NCBI GenBank assembly: GCA_003353825.1
Contig: PIVW01000421.1
Location: 1-5,080 of the forward strand
Source: Chloroflexota bacterium
Lineage (GTDB): Bacteria > Chloroflexota > Anaerolineae > J102
Length of the DNA: 5,080 nt
Direction of reading: 5' to 3'
Shown piece by piece: positions 4,372 to 5,080 of this stretch; position 1 is the first letter of the stretch; each line of letters starts with the position of its first letter. The translations under genes were made by a program, and so were the position numbers. The notes under the pieces were generated by a model that had not been told where the DNA came from, made no database searches, and saw nothing but the letters and a program-made list of their open reading frames with translations.

Positions 4372-5080
4372 GGTGACTCGGTTAACCTATCTCGCAACTC
4401 ACGCTTCAGAATTTTGCCCATGCTCGATAGGGGTAACGTCTCCATAAAATCGACACGTTTAGGGGCCTTGTAGCGAGCGAGATGATCTTGCATGTGGGCA
4501 AAAAGCTCGGCAGCGGTGGCTTTGGTCTCGGGTTTGAGGACGACGCAAGCAACACCGATCTCTCCCCAGCCCGCGTCGGGAATGCCCACAACCGCACACA
4601 TATGCACGGCGGGGTGCCGGTAGAGCACGTTTTCGATCTCGACCGGATAGATATTCTCGCCACCGGAGATGAACATGTCCTTCAGGCGATCGAGGACAAA
4701 GAAATACCAGTCCTCATCATATCTGACGACATCGCCGCTGTGGAACCAACCTTCTCCGTCAATGACCGCGGCACTGGCTTCTGGATCGTTCCAGTAACCC
4801 GAACAGTGGCTGGGGCCTTTTAGACAGAGTTCACCTGCCTGGTTGGGGCCAAGAGCCTGGTTGTTTTCATCCACAACCCGAACATCGATGAAGAAGTTGG
4901 GACGACCTATGCTACCGGCCTTGCGGATGGCATCTTCAGGAGCGAGTGCAAACAAACCGGGCCCGAATTCGGTCATGCCAAAGCCCTGCTTGAAGCGGAT
5001 GCTTTTCTCTGCGATGTATTTCTCGATCAGGGGAACGGGCAGGGGGGCGCCGCCGCTTGTGCAGAAACGTAGGCTGCTGA
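4368..5080 (-). CDS. AMP-forming acyl-CoA synthetase, C-terminal part (5' end beyond window)
   Basis: The frame stays open to the window edge and gives 236 residues, roughly the last 40-45% of a 500-550-residue enzyme of the ANL superfamily. The first visible residues are S-S-L-R-F-C-T-S-G-G-A-P-L, a core segment of the family. Motifs follow in order: QGFGMTE (31-37, adenylate binding), HSGDVV with Asp116 (ribose binding), DRLKDMFISGGENIYP (130-145, hinge and C-terminal domain entry) and MGKILKREL with the catalytic Lys222. The enzyme converts a free carboxylic acid, ATP and CoA into acyl-CoA, AMP and pyrophosphate. It is the first gene visible in the operon and would supply the thioester used by the downstream enzymes. 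The family is certain; chain length or aromatic preference cannot be read, because most of the acid-binding N-terminal domain lies outside. Confidence 0.95.
   Translation of the reverse strand, partial: SSLRFCTSGGAPLPVPLIEKYIAEKSIRFKQGFGMTEFGPGLFALAPEDAIRKAGSIGRPNFFIDVRVVDENNQALGPNQAGELCLKGPSHCSGYWNDPEASAAVIDGEGWFHSGDVVRYDEDWYFFVLDRLKDMFISGGENIYPVEIENVLYRHPAVHMCAVVGIPDAGWGEIGVACVVLKPETKATAAELFAHMQDHLARYKAPKRVDFMETLPLSSMGKILKRELRDRLTESP

Overview
The window is a bacterial chromosome fragment carrying one compact run of genes, all on the minus strand. Read in the direction of transcription (high to low coordinates) they are: an AMP-forming acyl-CoA synthetase cut by the window edge, a small DUF952 protein, an SCP2-type thiolase, a DUF35 zinc-ribbon/OB-fold protein, a ketoacyl-synthase-III/HMG-CoA-synthase-like condensing enzyme, and an SDR dehydrogenase. 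A further gene probably begins at the extreme left edge. Large plus-strand open frames opposite these genes are antisense shadows. The first three junctions are overlapping or nearly so (ATGA overlap, 13 bp, 1 bp) and the next two are 57 and 82 bp, which fits a single operon.

Together the genes read as acyl-CoA metabolism. The synthetase activates a carboxylic acid to its CoA thioester, the SDR interconverts 3-hydroxyacyl- and 3-oxoacyl-CoA, and the thiolase, DUF35 and KASIII-like proteins make or break a C-C bond at a 3-oxoacyl-CoA. The thiolase + DUF35 + HMGS/KASIII-like trio has the same gene content as the archaeal acetoacetyl-CoA thiolase/HMG-CoA synthase complex and the bacterial PhlACB acyltransferase. 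A three-component condensing complex is therefore a reasonable hypothesis. The substrate cannot be read from the sequence.

The left 360 bases hold no intact gene but are rich in structure. Following the SDR stop (minus-strand direction) come: about eight degenerate 7-bp repeats; a roughly 120-bp inverted-repeat element enclosing three smaller palindromes; a good ribosome binding site and the first 20 codons of a four-helix-bundle (S23/IVS-type) protein gene that stops abruptly; and an 11-bp inverted repeat around the start of the next gene. This looks like the remains of a composite repeat or mobile element lodged between two operon parts. It is the least explained part of the window.

Organism: moderate GC, an operon of fatty-acid-like CoA genes, a four-helix-bundle remnant beginning MAKGDDIEER and heptamer repeats together suggest an environmental bacterium, perhaps Chloroflexota (Anaerolineae/Caldilineae-like). 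That assignment rests on remembered protein style only and is tentative.
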